This document shows positions 1 to 7,481 of a stretch of DNA of 24,556 nt, one piece after another. Both the position numbers and the translations under genes were made by a program. The notes beneath the pieces were generated by a model. That model ran no database searches and was not told the DNA's origin. It worked only from the letters and a program-made list of their open reading frames with translations. The DNA is from Alistipes sp. GTDB lineage: Bacteria > Bacteroidota > Bacteroidia > Bacteroidales > Rikenellaceae. Each line of letters starts with the position of its first letter. Position 1 is the first letter of the stretch. Location of the stretch: positions 1 to 24,556 of the forward strand of contig JAHHQL010000025.1 of NCBI GenBank assembly GCA_020026415.1, read 5' to 3'.

Positions 1-337
1 GGATGCAGCATCTTGCTCCCCAAGACACCTTTCACGGCGGATATACGATCGAAATACTATAGATCTACACATTGCAAAAAAAGAATCTGTTTATTTTTTT
101 AATTTATTAAAAGCACCATACAAATATATTAATACTTTTTATTATTATTTATCCACACAATACAAAAAAACTCACAGAATATTATATCAATAAATACTCA
201 TTATATTGTTGAAATATCAATATTTTTATTTATTTTTGTAATACAAACAAATCTCACACGCTATAAACATATACTTTTAAAATCAAAACAAGACCGGTCT
301 ATCAATTTACAAAACTAACCTTTAATTCTTCTTTATT
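1..337. other. AT-rich intergenic stretch, left edge
   Basis: No convincing gene is visible. The first ~60 bases are more GC-balanced and may be the tail of a gene on the + strand (one frame stays open from base 3 to a TAG at about 60) or the start of one on the - strand; I cannot decide. From about 70 to 337 the sequence is very AT-rich with many short A and T runs. It contains the promoter at 209-238 and a perfect 10-bp palindrome, AGACCGGTCT, at 291-300 in the leader of the next gene. Confidence 0.6.
209..238 (+). promoter_or_regulatory. Bacteroidota-type promoter of the LRR lipoprotein gene
   Basis: TTG at 209-211 and TATTTTTG at 231-238 (matches TAnnTTTG) are separated by 19 bases, the usual spacing for the Bacteroidota primary sigma factor. 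Transcription would start near 244, leaving a leader of about 93 nt, longer than most leaders in this window. The AT-rich surroundings raise the chance of a coincidental match. Confidence 0.6.
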
Positions 338-2428
338 ATGAAAAGATTTGCATGTTTCTGCATAGTTCTTTTATGTGCAGGATTTTTTGTCGCATGTAAT
401 GACGACGACCCCAACCCGAGTCCATCGATCGATTTACAAATCGAGTCTATCTCTCATGAAGCAAATTCATTGCAGGTTCGATTTAAAGCCACCTCGAACT
501 GGACAACGGAGAAAGGTTCGGCATCATGGGTTCAAATTGCCCCCGAAAATGGTAAAGCCGGTTCTTCAACTATAAATATTACAGCTACGAATGAAGCCAA
601 CGATACTCGTACCGCCGAAATCATAATACGTTGCAACAACACCAGCAAAACTGTTTCATTCACTCAGGTTTCCCGAGACATTCTCGTAGCCGCCGAAAAG
701 AATTATAACATCGATGCCGAAGGAGGAGATATCAATATCAAATTCGGACACAACGTCAATTTCGAAATTGACATCGAAGATGATTGGATAGTTCTCAAGA
801 AAACGCGAGCATATATGGAAGAAGATCTGAACTTTACAATTAAACCCAACCCTGTAACAGATCCGCGCGAAGGACGCATCATCTTCAAATCCAAAGATGG
901 CAATCTGGCGCAATTCGTGACTGTAAAACAAGCCGCCAAAGTATTGACTCATCTACCGATTCCCGATCCTTTATTCAAAAAATGGCTCGTACAGAACTTC
1001 GATCAAGACAAAGACGGTGAAATCTCCTTCTCTGAGGCCGAAGCCATTACATCAATCTCAATCGGACAGGACAATCAAGGATACAATACCTATGGTGCAT
1101 TCATTACCTCCATCGAAGGTATCGAATACATGCCCAACCTCGAATTATTCTCGTTTGAAGCCTGTGATTGGGATAACTACCGCGACAACTTCATGGGCAA
1201 ATTGAAGCATGCTGATTTTTCGAGAAACCTCAAACTAAAGGAATTGTCGATCACCTACTGCCCGCTGGACAAACTCGATGTTTCGATGCTGAAAAATCTC
1301 GAAAAGTTGAATTGCCAAACCAATCGTTTGGAAGAATTGGACGTAACTCAGAATACCAAATTACAGTATCTGTTCTGCGGAATGGAGAACCTCCTCACCA
1401 AATTGGATGTTTCGAAAAACACGGAGTTACTCCAATTGAGCTGCGGTTTGGATGGAACGGGTCGTATGTTTGTCAGTGATTATCCGCAAGGTCGTGACAT
1501 CATGCGTGGCAACCTGCTGACGGAAATCGATCTTTCAAATAACCCCAAATTGGAGTTGTTCGATTGCGTATCCAACAAAATCGAAAAATTAGTAATTAAC
1601 AACAATCCGAAACTCAAGGCAATCTTGTGCTACGCCAACCTGTTAACCATTATGGAGATTTCAAACACGCCCGAACTGACTTATTTGGAGTTTGGCGTTT
1701 CGGCTCCATTCCCCACGTGGTGTGGCAATTATCTGACGAATATTGATCTGACAAATATGCCCAAACTGGAGAACTTGAAGTGTTCGGCAAACCGTTTGGA
1801 GGTTTTGGATCTGACAAATAATCCCGTTTTGCGCGAATTGATCTGCGATGGAAACAATCTGACAACGTTGGATGTCTCAAAGAATCCATTGCTCCGCACC
1901 CTGCTCTTCGATTTCAACCAATTAACCGAAATTGATCTGTCTAAGAATCCGGAAATGGATTGGTTTAATTGCGCCGACAACAAATTGACGAAAGTGGATT
2001 TCTCGCACAACCCTATGCTCACTTCCATCAATTGCAACCACAATCAGATTACCTCCATCAATGTGGCAGATCATGCCTACCTCAATTCGATCGACTGCGA
2101 AGGAAATAAATTAACAGAATTGATCACTTCTGGGTGTAAAGATCTGTTTATGGTATATTGCCGTAACAATCAACTGACCGAATTGGACTTCTCTTCCAAC
2201 CCTAAGATAGATATTTTCAAAACGATGGGTAATCCCGACTTGAAGACGATCTGGATTCCTATGGGATTCGACATCACAAAGCACGAATCTTGCGAAATAG
2301 ATAACTGGACTCGTCTTTGTGAAAAAGATCAGACAACAGCCATGTCGCATCTCAATACAGAAAGAAGAGCATTGATCTCCCATCATCAGCAACCCGAATT
2401 TATTTTTGGGCAAGACCGTTTCAAATAG
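338..2428 (+). CDS. Surface lipoprotein with BACON domains, EF-hand loop and Cys-column leucine-rich repeats
   Basis: 696 residues. A lipoprotein signal (hydrophobic 8-19, lipobox FVAC, Cys20) is followed by N-D-D-D, which matches the Bacteroidota lipoprotein export signal, so the protein is probably on the cell surface. Residues ~30-112 and ~115-200 look like two BACON beta-sandwich domains (the first with the typical W-V-Q-I, 'sstinItat' and 'sFtQ' strands). Residues 222-233 form a full canonical EF-hand loop (D222, D224, D226, G227, I229, E233). From ~255 to ~650 there are about a dozen or more leucine-rich repeats of ~21 residues of the type L-x-x-L-D-(V/L)-S-x-N-P-x-L-x-x-L-x-C-x-x-N, many with a Cys in the same column. 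BACON and LRR modules in gut Bacteroidota usually bind glycans, mucin or host proteins; the ligand here is unknown. The ATG at 338 follows an AT-rich leader with no Shine-Dalgarno sequence. Base composition is AT-richer than the metabolic genes further right. Confidence 0.9.
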   Translation: MKRFACFCIVLLCAGFFVACNDDDPNPSPSIDLQIESISHEANSLQVRFKATSNWTTEKGSASWVQIAPENGKAGSSTINITATNEANDTRTAEIIIRCNNTSKTVSFTQVSRDILVAAEKNYNIDAEGGDINIKFGHNVNFEIDIEDDWIVLKKTRAYMEEDLNFTIKPNPVTDPREGRIIFKSKDGNLAQFVTVKQAAKVLTHLPIPDPLFKKWLVQNFDQDKDGEISFSEAEAITSISIGQDNQGYNTYGAFITSIEGIEYMPNLELFSFEACDWDNYRDNFMGKLKHADFSRNLKLKELSITYCPLDKLDVSMLKNLEKLNCQTNRLEELDVTQNTKLQYLFCGMENLLTKLDVSKNTELLQLSCGLDGTGRMFVSDYPQGRDIMRGNLLTEIDLSNNPKLELFDCVSNKIEKLVINNNPKLKAILCYANLLTIMEISNTPELTYLEFGVSAPFPTWCGNYLTNIDLTNMPKLENLKCSANRLEVLDLTNNPVLRELICDGNNLTTLDVSKNPLLRTLLFDFNQLTEIDLSKNPEMDWFNCADNKLTKVDFSHNPMLTSINCNHNQITSINVADHAYLNSIDCEGNKLTELITSGCKDLFMVYCRNNQLTELDFSSNPKIDIFKTMGNPDLKTIWIPMGFDITKHESCEIDNWTRLCEKDQTTAMSHLNTERRALISHHQQPEFIFGQDRFK

Positions 2429-2447
2429 CAATTACACCTTTGTTTTC

Positions 2448-2488
2448 AACCTATTGGCAGAAATATTCTGCCAATAGGTTTTCGTTTT
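2448..2488 (+). terminator. Rho-independent terminator after LRR lipoprotein gene
   Basis: A perfect 13-bp stem (2448-2460 with 2468-2480, core CCTATTGGCAG/CTGCCAATAGG) with a 7-nt loop is followed by TTTTCGTTTT. It lies 20 nt after the stop codon, so the two lipoprotein genes are probably separate transcripts. Confidence 0.88.
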
Positions 2489-2588
2489 CATTAAGGAATT
2501 TCGCATCCAAAAGTATTTTCCGGATTCAAAAAATTATACGTAATGCTTGTTTATTAATATTTTATAGAATAACATAACTCATCCCGTT

Positions 2589-4313
2589 ATGAAACAAAAG
2601 TTCTACTCTTGGAGGTTACTCCTCTTCAGTACTTTTGCGTTAAGTTTTGTTATCGCCTGTAATGACGATGATGACATAGTTCCGCAAAATCCCGATAAAC
2701 CAGTGCAACCCGATCCGAAACCTGACAATCCCGATAATCCCGAATCCAAAGAATTAAGTTTCAAGTTGATCATTAAGGATCTGAATGCCATAGGTGTTGA
2801 TTTCGAAGTTATTCCCTCCAATTCCGAAGCCCCCTATCTGACCGACATTGCTCCGCAGGAGATGGTTGGCGGCATGACGGACGAAGAATTTGTCGCTCTG
2901 CTCAAAAAACACTACTCCGATGTGGATGCCATCAAGGGGGACGTATCGCGCCATATCAATCTTGAGGCTGACACCGAATATGTGCTGTTTGCCGTAGGAT
3001 TCAAGGATGGTGAGAGTACAAGTAAGGTTGCACAAAAGCCCTTCCGTTCGCCAACCATCGACACACCCTCTTCGGAAGAGGCTCCCATACTTGAAATTTC
3101 GGGTCATCCCGGACTACCCGACAGAAGCCAGCCCGAAACGGCCGTGACATTCTTGGTAAAATCCGATACAGCCACCGAACTTACGTTGCTCTACGATAAG
3201 GCCGCCAACATCGAGGAGGCACTCAATATGGGTTATCTGGAGCATGACCTGTTCGAAACCCATGGAGACAAGTTCAACGATCCCAAACAGATGAAAGAGT
3301 TGAACACCAACGGTGTGACCGTTCCCATTCAGGATCTTGATCCCGGTACGGAATACATGCTTTTGGGTCGTACCACCAACAAGCACGGCTTCAAGATCAA
3401 CCGTCATGTCATAAAGACCTTGGGCGAAGCTCCCGTCGAAATTACGCAACCCGCAGCCTCCATCGAAGGTTTTGCAGGTAACGAGGCCGGCGAGAACCGC
3501 GACACGGAGATCTACTTCAAGATACACTGCACAACCAAAGATGCCACTGAGGCTTATGCCATCATCGCCGTAAAAGAAGCTGTCGATACCCCACTCTATG
3601 AAGGTTATTCGCTCGAACAAATTGTCGATGCCAACGAGCCTACTCCATTTACGACCGATCAGATTACACAGATCAACAGCGACGCAGGTTGCACATTTGC
3701 TTACAACCAATCGTTCGGCATCCAACCCGAAAGTTCCTACACGTTCATCCTCGATGTTCGCAATGCAACGAACGGCCGCATGGTGATCAAAGCCGATGTT
3801 ACTACCGAAGTTGCAAGCAAAGAGCCGACCATACCCGAAGAAGTTCTTCAGATCGACCTCTGGTGCAATGCAGGCGACTTATTCGGCAATGACCCCGACA
3901 CCACCATCAGCGTAGGTTACAAATGCAAATCGGGTGATGCCGTCGATGGCAAGATCGGATTCTATCCCAAAACCGATTGGGATGCACGTCTTGCAACAGG
4001 CGAAACCGCCGAAGAGATTATGCATAAGGAGGGTAAACCCATCTCTTCGATCAGTGATTTCAATCAGTGGGGATGTAACGAAACCTACACCCAACTGACT
4101 CCCGGCACAGTTTATACGGCAGTTTGCATGGCTCTCAACGAAGCCAAACAAAGCCGTTGCGTTATGGTCGAATACGCGACGATGGGCGGTACCCGTACGA
4201 TTCTTTACCAGACACTAAAATGGGTAAACCCTACAATGCTCACCCTTGCGTCCAACACCGTTTACACACACAATCTCCGTCCGAGCATCGCACTGCGTCT
4301 CTCCGGTAAGTAA
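2589..4313 (+). CDS. Surface lipoprotein with repeated beta-sandwich (Fn3-like) modules, function unknown
   Basis: 574 residues. The signal ends in a lipobox V-I-A-C (Cys24) followed by N-D-D-D-D, again the surface-export signature, and then a Pro/Asp/Asn-rich spacer (~31-52, repeated P-D-N-P style) typical of stalks. The rest reads as four modules of ~110-140 residues, each ending in a recurring strand pair of the form (T/S)-x-Y-x-x-x-x-x-x (T-E-Y-V-L-F-A-V, T-E-Y-M-L-L-G-R, S-S-Y-T-F-I-L-D, T-V-Y-T-A-V-C-M), which is the F-strand pattern of fibronectin-III-like folds. No catalytic motif was recognised. The last ~35 residues after the fourth module do not form another module and lack similarity I can name. 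No clear TAnnTTTG promoter was found in the 108 nt between the preceding terminator and the ATG. Function and ligand are unknown. Confidence 0.85.
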   Translation: MKQKFYSWRLLLFSTFALSFVIACNDDDDIVPQNPDKPVQPDPKPDNPDNPESKELSFKLIIKDLNAIGVDFEVIPSNSEAPYLTDIAPQEMVGGMTDEEFVALLKKHYSDVDAIKGDVSRHINLEADTEYVLFAVGFKDGESTSKVAQKPFRSPTIDTPSSEEAPILEISGHPGLPDRSQPETAVTFLVKSDTATELTLLYDKAANIEEALNMGYLEHDLFETHGDKFNDPKQMKELNTNGVTVPIQDLDPGTEYMLLGRTTNKHGFKINRHVIKTLGEAPVEITQPAASIEGFAGNEAGENRDTEIYFKIHCTTKDATEAYAIIAVKEAVDTPLYEGYSLEQIVDANEPTPFTTDQITQINSDAGCTFAYNQSFGIQPESSYTFILDVRNATNGRMVIKADVTTEVASKEPTIPEEVLQIDLWCNAGDLFGNDPDTTISVGYKCKSGDAVDGKIGFYPKTDWDARLATGETAEEIMHKEGKPISSISDFNQWGCNETYTQLTPGTVYTAVCMALNEAKQSRCVMVEYATMGGTRTILYQTLKWVNPTMLTLASNTVYTHNLRPSIALRLSGK

Positions 4314-4333
4314 GAATTAAAACATTTAAAAAA

Positions 4334-4366
4334 GAGGATCGCTTTCAAAAGGTGATCCTCTTTTTC
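4334..4366 (+). terminator. Rho-independent terminator after the second lipoprotein gene
   Basis: GAGGATC at 4334-4340 pairs with GATCCTC at 4354-4360 around a 13-nt loop, followed by TTTTTCTT. It starts 20 nt after the stop codon. Confidence 0.82.
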
Positions 4367-4380
4367 TTAATGTCGCCTGC

Positions 4381-4409
4381 TTGAAATTCCCGAAAAAGGT
4401 CTATCTTTG
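4381..4409 (+). promoter_or_regulatory. Promoter of ade
   Basis: TTG at 4381-4383 and TATCTTTG at 4402-4409 with an 18-base gap. The predicted start site near 4415 leaves a leader of about 19 nt before the ATG at 4434. The final TTG of the -7 element (4407-4409) is in frame with ade and can be mistaken for a start codon, but it would lie upstream of the transcript. Confidence 0.78.
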
Positions 4410-4433
4410 TTTTTTATCAAAACATTCGATTCC

Positions 4434-6086
4434 ATGAAACACCCCGATTCCGCTCCCGTTCTTTCGCTGACGGGACATATTGTCGATATACCCAGCCGTC
4501 GGATTTACGATGGCGAAATCCGAATCAAGGAGGGACACATCGAATATATCACACCCCAAACGGATGTTCCTGCCACGGCACCTTACTTTCTACCGGGACT
4601 CACCGATGCGCACATCCACATCGAAAGTTCGATGATGATTCCCGAACAATTCGCCAAGGTTGCCGTTCGGCACGGTGTGGTCTGTGCCGTGTGCGATCCC
4701 CACGAGATTACGAATGTGCTCGGTGCAGAAGGTATTGACTTCATGGTGAATAACGCCCGAAATTCGCGGTTTAACTTCTGGTTCGGACTTCCGTCCTGCG
4801 TACCTTCGTCCCACTTGGAGACGGCGGGCGCGGTGATCGATGCACGCCAAACGCAAGAACTGATCCGACGCGGAGATCTGCATTTTTTGGCGGAGATGAT
4901 GAACTTTCCGGGCATTCTGACGGGTGACACCGAGGTATCGGCCAAAATACGGGCAGCACGCGAGGCGGGCAAAGTGATCGACGGCCACGCGCCCGGCGTG
5001 CGCGGTGAGGATTTGAAGCGTTACATCGCGGCAGGGATTTCCACCGACCACGAATGCGCCACCCTTGATGAGGCCCGCGAAAAGGTCGTCGCAGGCATGG
5101 AGGTCATCATCCGAGAAGGCAGTGCCGCACGTAATTTCGAGGCTCTCTGCCCTCTGATTGACGAAACTCCTGATCATGTGATGCTCTGCTCGGACGACAA
5201 GCATCCCGATGATCTGCTTCAAGGGCATATCGACACACTCGTTCGCCGCGGTTTGAACAAAGGTCTTTCGATCTGGAATCTTTTGCAGGCCGCCTGTCTG
5301 AACCCCGTCCGCCATTACGGCATCATGTCGGGCATGATGAGCAAGGGCGATCCCGCCACGTTCATTGCCGTAAATAACCTGAATGACTTTGAGGTTGTGG
5401 CCACCTATATCGACGGACATCGGGTTTACGACAAAAACAACGGACTGAACGATAACGAACTGACCCGAACCGTCACCCCGCTGACCACCCCCAACAACTT
5501 CAACGCACGCCCGATCACCGAGGCAGAGATTGCAACCACGATCACGAAGGGAAACGTAAAGGTCATCACGGCACTCGACGGCGAACTCCATACGCCCTGC
5601 GAGATCATTCCCGCCGAGCAACTCAACGATGCTTCGATTCAGAAAATCATGGTCTATAATCGCTACGGCAACGGTCACCCGCAGGTGGCCTTCATCCGCG
5701 GATTCGGTCTTAGGAGCGGTGCCATCGGCGCAACGATCGCCCACGACAGCCACAACATCGTGGTCATCGGCACTTCGGACGAAGAGATGGTCACGATGGC
5801 CAATGCGCTGATCGAATCGAAAGGCGGATTGGGCATGACCCGCGAGGGACACACCGAGATCCTTCCCCTGCCCATTGCAGGCCTGATGTCGGCAGAACCC
5901 GCCGAGGTGATCGCCGAAAAATACCACGCGCTTCTCCGCCACACCGAAGAGTTGGGATGCACCCTCAAAGCACCGTTTATCACCATGGCCTTTATGGCGC
6001 TTCCCGTCATTCCCGAACTCAAACTCACGGATCGGGGCTTGGTCGATGTCGCGAAATTCGACTTTACGGAACTCGTCACCCGATAA
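4434..6086 (+). CDS. ade: Adenine deaminase
   Basis: 550 residues from the ATG at 4434. It converts adenine to hypoxanthine and ammonia in purine salvage (EC 3.5.4.2), in the cytoplasm. The amidohydrolase metal site is visible: D-A-H-I-H (H60, H62) after P-G-L, G-H-A-P-G (H185), D-H-E (H206), and the S-D-D motif at 253-255. The C-terminal ~200 residues carry the Ade-specific domain (V-A-F-I-R-G-F-G and M-A-x-M-A-L-P-V-I-P motifs). Length agrees with bacterial Ade of 550-600 residues. A longer frame starting at TTG 4407 is rejected because that codon is part of the promoter. The gene converges on mtnN-luxS with one shared hairpin between them; the adenine that MtnN releases is the substrate of this enzyme, so the neighbourhood makes metabolic sense. 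Confidence 0.95.
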   Translation: MKHPDSAPVLSLTGHIVDIPSRRIYDGEIRIKEGHIEYITPQTDVPATAPYFLPGLTDAHIHIESSMMIPEQFAKVAVRHGVVCAVCDPHEITNVLGAEGIDFMVNNARNSRFNFWFGLPSCVPSSHLETAGAVIDARQTQELIRRGDLHFLAEMMNFPGILTGDTEVSAKIRAAREAGKVIDGHAPGVRGEDLKRYIAAGISTDHECATLDEAREKVVAGMEVIIREGSAARNFEALCPLIDETPDHVMLCSDDKHPDDLLQGHIDTLVRRGLNKGLSIWNLLQAACLNPVRHYGIMSGMMSKGDPATFIAVNNLNDFEVVATYIDGHRVYDKNNGLNDNELTRTVTPLTTPNNFNARPITEAEIATTITKGNVKVITALDGELHTPCEIIPAEQLNDASIQKIMVYNRYGNGHPQVAFIRGFGLRSGAIGATIAHDSHNIVVIGTSDEEMVTMANALIESKGGLGMTREGHTEILPLPIAGLMSAEPAEVIAEKYHALLRHTEELGCTLKAPFITMAFMALPVIPELKLTDRGLVDVAKFDFTELVTR

Positions 6087-6092
6087 AACGAC

Positions 6093-6129
6093 AAAGGGCG
6101 TGTGAATCAATCGTTCACACGCCCTTTTT
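6093..6129. terminator. Symmetric terminator between convergent ade and luxS
   Basis: A perfect 14-bp stem (6093-6106 with 6114-6127, core GGGCGTGTGAA) and 7-nt loop, with TTTTT on the + side. On the - side the tail is only TTT followed by mixed bases, so it should be stronger for ade than for luxS. Confidence 0.88.
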
Positions 6130-6146
6130 AGATTAAATCCGACTTT

Positions 6147-6626
6147 TTAAGCGGGATAAACCAAATTCTCGTCGGTTGCCTTTTCCAGCACTTCGTGCAG
6201 GTATTTGGCCGCCTCCCAACGCGCCATCGGCAGGTTCATCAACAGGTAGTTGCCGCAATCGCGTGCCGAAGCACCCGGCACATCGCCTTCAAACGATTCG
6301 ATGAATGCGAAGGTCTCCTTCATCAACGGCAGGATGTCGCGCGAGGTCAGATCGCCCTTCATCCCCAGATAGTTGCCCGTAAGACATCCCATCGGCCCCC
6401 AATAAATAATCTTGTCCGCCCATACGGGATGGTTGCGCAGGAACGTGGCGGCCAGATGCTCCATCGTGTGAATGGCCGAGGGGCTCAATGCGGGTTCGCG
6501 GTTCGGCTCCTTCATGCGGATATCGAACGTAGTGACAATCTCATCACCCACCCGATCCTGACGCGACACATAGATGCCGCGCAACAGGCGGACATGATCA
6601 ATCGTAAAACTGGGTATCTTTTTCAT
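6147..6626 (-). CDS. luxS: S-ribosylhomocysteine lyase (AI-2 synthase)
   Basis: 159 residues, the usual LuxS length. It splits S-ribosylhomocysteine into homocysteine and 4,5-dihydroxy-2,3-pentanedione, the precursor of the autoinducer AI-2. The metal site H-T-M-E-H (H53, E56, H57) and C124 in A-S-A-R-D-C-G-N-Y are present, and the catalytic Cys is C81 in G-P-M-G-C-L-T-G. The ATG lies 2 nt after the stop codon of mtnN, so the two enzymes of S-adenosylhomocysteine detoxification are translated from one message. Whether the organism uses AI-2 as a signal or only recycles homocysteine cannot be told from this window; no LuxP/LsrB-like receptor is here. Confidence 0.97.
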   Translation of the reverse strand: MKKIPSFTIDHVRLLRGIYVSRQDRVGDEIVTTFDIRMKEPNREPALSPSAIHTMEHLAATFLRNHPVWADKIIYWGPMGCLTGNYLGMKGDLTSRDILPLMKETFAFIESFEGDVPGASARDCGNYLLMNLPMARWEAAKYLHEVLEKATDENLVYPA

Positions 6627-6628
6627 AA

Positions 6629-7330
6629 TTATTTGATTTTATGCGGTAATGCGTGTAAAAATTGCTCGGTGACACGGAACGAACGGTCGGCCATCTCCGC
6701 CCAGAAATTCTCATACTGGCGGGCATTGCCTTCGCCCTGTGCGGGGCTGTCGCTGATAATGCGGAAACTGATGAACGGCACCTCGTAAATATGACACACC
6801 TGAGCAATGGCTGCCGACTCCATATCGACGGCCAACCCGTCAGGAAATTTAGCCTTGATTTGATCGAGTTCGCCACGCGCCGTGATGAACTTGTCGCCCG
6901 TACAGATCAGTCCGCAGTGAATTTTCGTCTCGGAATCAAGTCCCATGGCCGTCTTGCAGAGCGTTTCGTTGCCCTCGAAACTTGCGGGCATTCCCTGCAC
7001 CTGACCGTATTCGTTGCCGTCGCCACACCACACATCGTGATAGACGATGCGCGACGAAGCGACCACATCCATCACCTGAAGGACGGGATCAATACCGCCC
7101 GCAACACCCGTCGAAATGATGCAGTCGGGTTGGAAATTGAGGATCATTTCGGTCGTGCCGACGGCGGCATTCACCTTGCCGATGCCGCTCTGCATCAGAA
7201 TGATGGTATTCTCGCCCGCACGACCTTCGGTATAGGTAAACGGAGTAATCTCCATCTTTACGGGATCGGTGAGTTGTTGTGCCAGTTGCTCGCGCTCGGA
7301 GGACATGGCTGTGATGATTCCTATCTTCAT
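6629..7330 (-). CDS. mtnN: 5'-methylthioadenosine/S-adenosylhomocysteine nucleosidase
   Basis: 233 residues (also called pfs). It hydrolyses S-adenosylhomocysteine and methylthioadenosine, releasing adenine. Seen in the sequence: the N-terminal M-K-I-G-I-I-T-A-M-S-S-E strand with E12, the V-D-M-E-S motif (E171) that binds the ribose, and the S-D-S catalytic Asp at D194. Length and motifs fit the family well. It is the first gene of a two-gene unit with luxS, which takes its product S-ribosylhomocysteine. The ATG at 7330 is 22 nt from a TAACTTTG promoter element. The other product, adenine, can be used by the convergent adenine deaminase next door. Confidence 0.96.
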   Translation of the reverse strand: MKIGIITAMSSEREQLAQQLTDPVKMEITPFTYTEGRAGENTIILMQSGIGKVNAAVGTTEMILNFQPDCIISTGVAGGIDPVLQVMDVVASSRIVYHDVWCGDGNEYGQVQGMPASFEGNETLCKTAMGLDSETKIHCGLICTGDKFITARGELDQIKAKFPDGLAVDMESAAIAQVCHIYEVPFISFRIISDSPAQGEGNARQYENFWAEMADRSFRVTEQFLHALPHKIK

Positions 7331-7352
7331 GTGTTCTATGCTTTACGAAAGA

Positions 7353-7360
7353 CAAAGTTA
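7353..7360 (-). promoter_or_regulatory. -7 element of the mtnN-luxS operon promoter
   Basis: On the - strand TAACTTTG matches TAnnTTTG. No clear TTG was found at the expected -33 position. The predicted start site near 7347 gives a leader of about 17 nt. Confidence 0.6.
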
Positions 7361-7389
7361 CGTTTTTTACGCGAAATTATCCGCACTTC

Positions 7390-7421
7390 TTGACGGAGAT
7401 TGGAAATTAATCGTATATTTG
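7390..7421 (+). promoter_or_regulatory. Promoter of the thioredoxin-fold lipoprotein gene
   Basis: TTG at 7390-7392 and TATATTTG at 7414-7421, 21-base gap. It is divergent from the mtnN promoter, their -7 elements being about 53 bp apart. The leader would be about 55 nt. Confidence 0.7.
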
Positions 7422-7481
7422 TTTGATGGTGCGGATCGTTCCGTGCCTCACAACAACCGAAAACCATAAAATTTTGAGAAT

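Noticed and set aside
291..300. 10-bp palindrome AGACCGGTCT in the leader of the LRR gene
   Set aside because: Too short on its own to call an operator; noted in the intergenic entry.
1230..2260. Periodic sequence resembling a tandem array
   Set aside because: It is the coding repeat of the leucine-rich repeats (~63 bp period, divergent units), not a CRISPR or DNA satellite.
4590..6110. A 506-codon open frame on the - strand
   Set aside because: Antisense to ade, which has complete catalytic motifs; no start signal or family likeness.
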